A stretch of 64,000 nt of DNA from Salinisphaera aquimarina. GTDB lineage: Bacteria; Pseudomonadota; Gammaproteobacteria; Nevskiales; Salinisphaeraceae. The DNA is taken from the NCBI RefSeq assembly GCF_042643355.1, contig NZ_JBHRSS010000003.1, positions 992,001-1,056,000 of the forward strand, written 5' to 3'. Position 1 is the stretch's first letter; each line of letters starts with the position of its first letter. Below, piece by piece: positions 62,942 to 64,000 of this stretch. The translations under genes and the position numbers were made by a program. Below the pieces are notes generated by a model. It was given only the letters and a program-made list of their open reading frames with translations, did no database searches and was not told the origin of the DNA.

Positions 62942-64000
62942 GCGAATCCAGCCAGAACGACGACAACCGCGCGCCGTCCGACGCCGACGCGCCGTTGCTG
63001 TCGGTCGAGAATCTACAGACCCATTTTCCCGGTCGCGGCAGCCTGTTCGGCGGCGCCGGCGATCCGGTGCGCGCGGTCGATGGCGTGAGCTTCGACGTCG
63101 CCAAGGGCGAGGTGTTCGGCCTCGTCGGCGAGAGCGGCTCGGGCAAGACCACACTCGGACGCTCGCTGCTCAAGCTGATCCAGCCGACTGGCGGCCACCT
63201 GCACTATCGCGGCATCGATCTCATGCCGTTGTCGGAAAAACAGATGCGCCCGCTGCGCAGCGAACTGGGCCTGATCTTCCAGGACCCGAACGCGGCCCTG
63301 AATCCGGCCATGACCATCGCCGAAGGCGTCGGCCATCCGCTGCGTATCCATGGCCTGGCCGAAAACCGCGCCGACGAGCGCCGCCAGGTGGCCGAGATGC
63401 TCGACCGGGTCGGCCTGCATCCGCCCGGTTCGTTTCTGGACCGCTACCCCGAAGAACTTTCGGGCGGCCAGAAGCAGCGTCTGGTGATCGCCCGTGCGCT
63501 GATCACCCGGCCCAGGCTGGTGATCGCCGACGAGCCGGTGGCCGCCCTCGACATGAGCGTGCGTGCCCGGGTGCTGGAGCTGATGCTCGAGCTCAAGCGC
63601 GAGCTCGATCTAACCTATATCCTCATCACCCACGATCTGGCCACCGCACGCTTCATGTGCGACCGCATCGGCATTCTCTATCTCGGCAATTTCGTCGAAT
63701 GGGGCGGTGCCAAGACGCTGTTCGACGACCCGAAGCACCCCTATACGCGCGCCCTGCTCGACGCCATCCCGCTGCCCGAGGCCGGGCGCCGCGCCCGCAC
63801 CAAGCGCCTGCCGCGCGGCGAGATTCCGGACGCCGCGCGTCCGCCCGCGGGCTGTCGTTTCCACCCGCGCTGTCGCGAGGCATTCGAACTGTGCGGCTGG
63901 GAAGGGCGCGATCTCGTCGAGGCGCTGGAGCGGCGCTGGACCGAGGTCGATGCCGACACCTTCGAACAGGAGCTGGCGCTGGTCGGCAAGCTCGCCGACG
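62938..64000 (+). CDS. Peptide-type ABC transporter ATPase (DppF-like), truncated by window end
   Basis: At least 354 codons are present without a stop. Walker A GESGSGKTT, signature ELSGGQKQRLVIARALI, Walker B LVIADEPVAALD, and the Cys-rich region PPAGCRFHPRCREAFELCGW. The C terminus continues (RRWTEVDADTFEQELALVGKLAD), longer than standard DppF (about 330 aa), as in some peptide transporters with extended tails. Start ATG 62938 overlaps the fused gene stop. Confidence 0.9.

Overview
The window is a contiguous piece of a high-GC gammaproteobacterial chromosome. The order engB - cytochrome c4 - dsbA at the left end is typical of Gammaproteobacteria. A DcaP-type porin, a wax ester synthase/DGAT, several thioesterases, a haloalkane dehalogenase and ABC importers suggest a marine or halophilic heterotroph of the Salinisphaera type. 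The genus is an inference from gene content, not a measurement. I saw no tRNA, rRNA, CRISPR array, prophage or intact insertion sequence.

Layout. 1-4.6 kb: engB end, exported cytochrome c4 and DsbA, then a TPR protein and an L,D-transpeptidase that appear to share a C-terminal NTF2-like domain. 4.8-7.7 kb: manC and manB/algC (GDP-mannose supply). 7.8-12.7 kb: methionine salvage (mtnA; mtnB-mtnC, mtnD), interrupted by small enzymes and a MerR regulator, with two copies of a short palindromic repeat flanking the mtnA part. 12.7-18 kb: GST, then a phosphotransferase/TetR/histidine phosphatase operon divergent from an SDR and a saccharopine-dehydrogenase-like reductase, with a TetR-like operator between them. 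18-25 kb: MtfA-like peptidase, membrane protein, 5'-nucleotidase, porin, TPR-sulfotransferase, ligase-associated exonuclease. 25.6-29.3 kb: patatin lipase translationally coupled to a protein with a voltage-sensor-like segment but no pore, then a tandem DUF302 lipoprotein. 29.3-32 kb: M15 peptidase and YcbB-type L,D-transpeptidase.

32-36 kb: Lon N-domain protein, three hotdog thioesterase genes, glycerophosphodiesterase. 36-39.2 kb: MOSC protein and two tandem YbfB-family transporters. 39.2-43.9 kb: HNH protein, WS/DGAT, DUF2237, DUF4174, PhyH dioxygenase, exported MsrB, DUF2147. A 281-bp MITE-like element with 23-bp perfect inverted ends lies at 44.0-44.3 kb. 44.4-49.5 kb: NYN/OST-HTH protein, an overlapping pair of unknown small genes, a SodC lacking two zinc ligands, a small lipoprotein, a haloalkane dehalogenase broken by an exact 14-bp tandem duplication, an orphan ParA and a phosphodiesterase. 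49.8-54.4 kb: complete branched-chain amino acid-type ABC importer. 54.7-57.7 kb: a three-gene operon of Tm-1-like (UPF0261), PEP-hydrolase-like TIM-barrel and double SRPBCC proteins. 58.2 kb to the end: a peptide/nickel-type ABC importer in which the second permease and first ATPase are fused; its last gene runs off the window.

The observations most worth following up are the voltage-sensor/patatin couplet, the split Tm-1 operon, the zinc-ligand-less SodC, the duplication-disrupted dehalogenase, the predicted leaderless promoter with its adjacent TetR-type operator, and the compound MITE.
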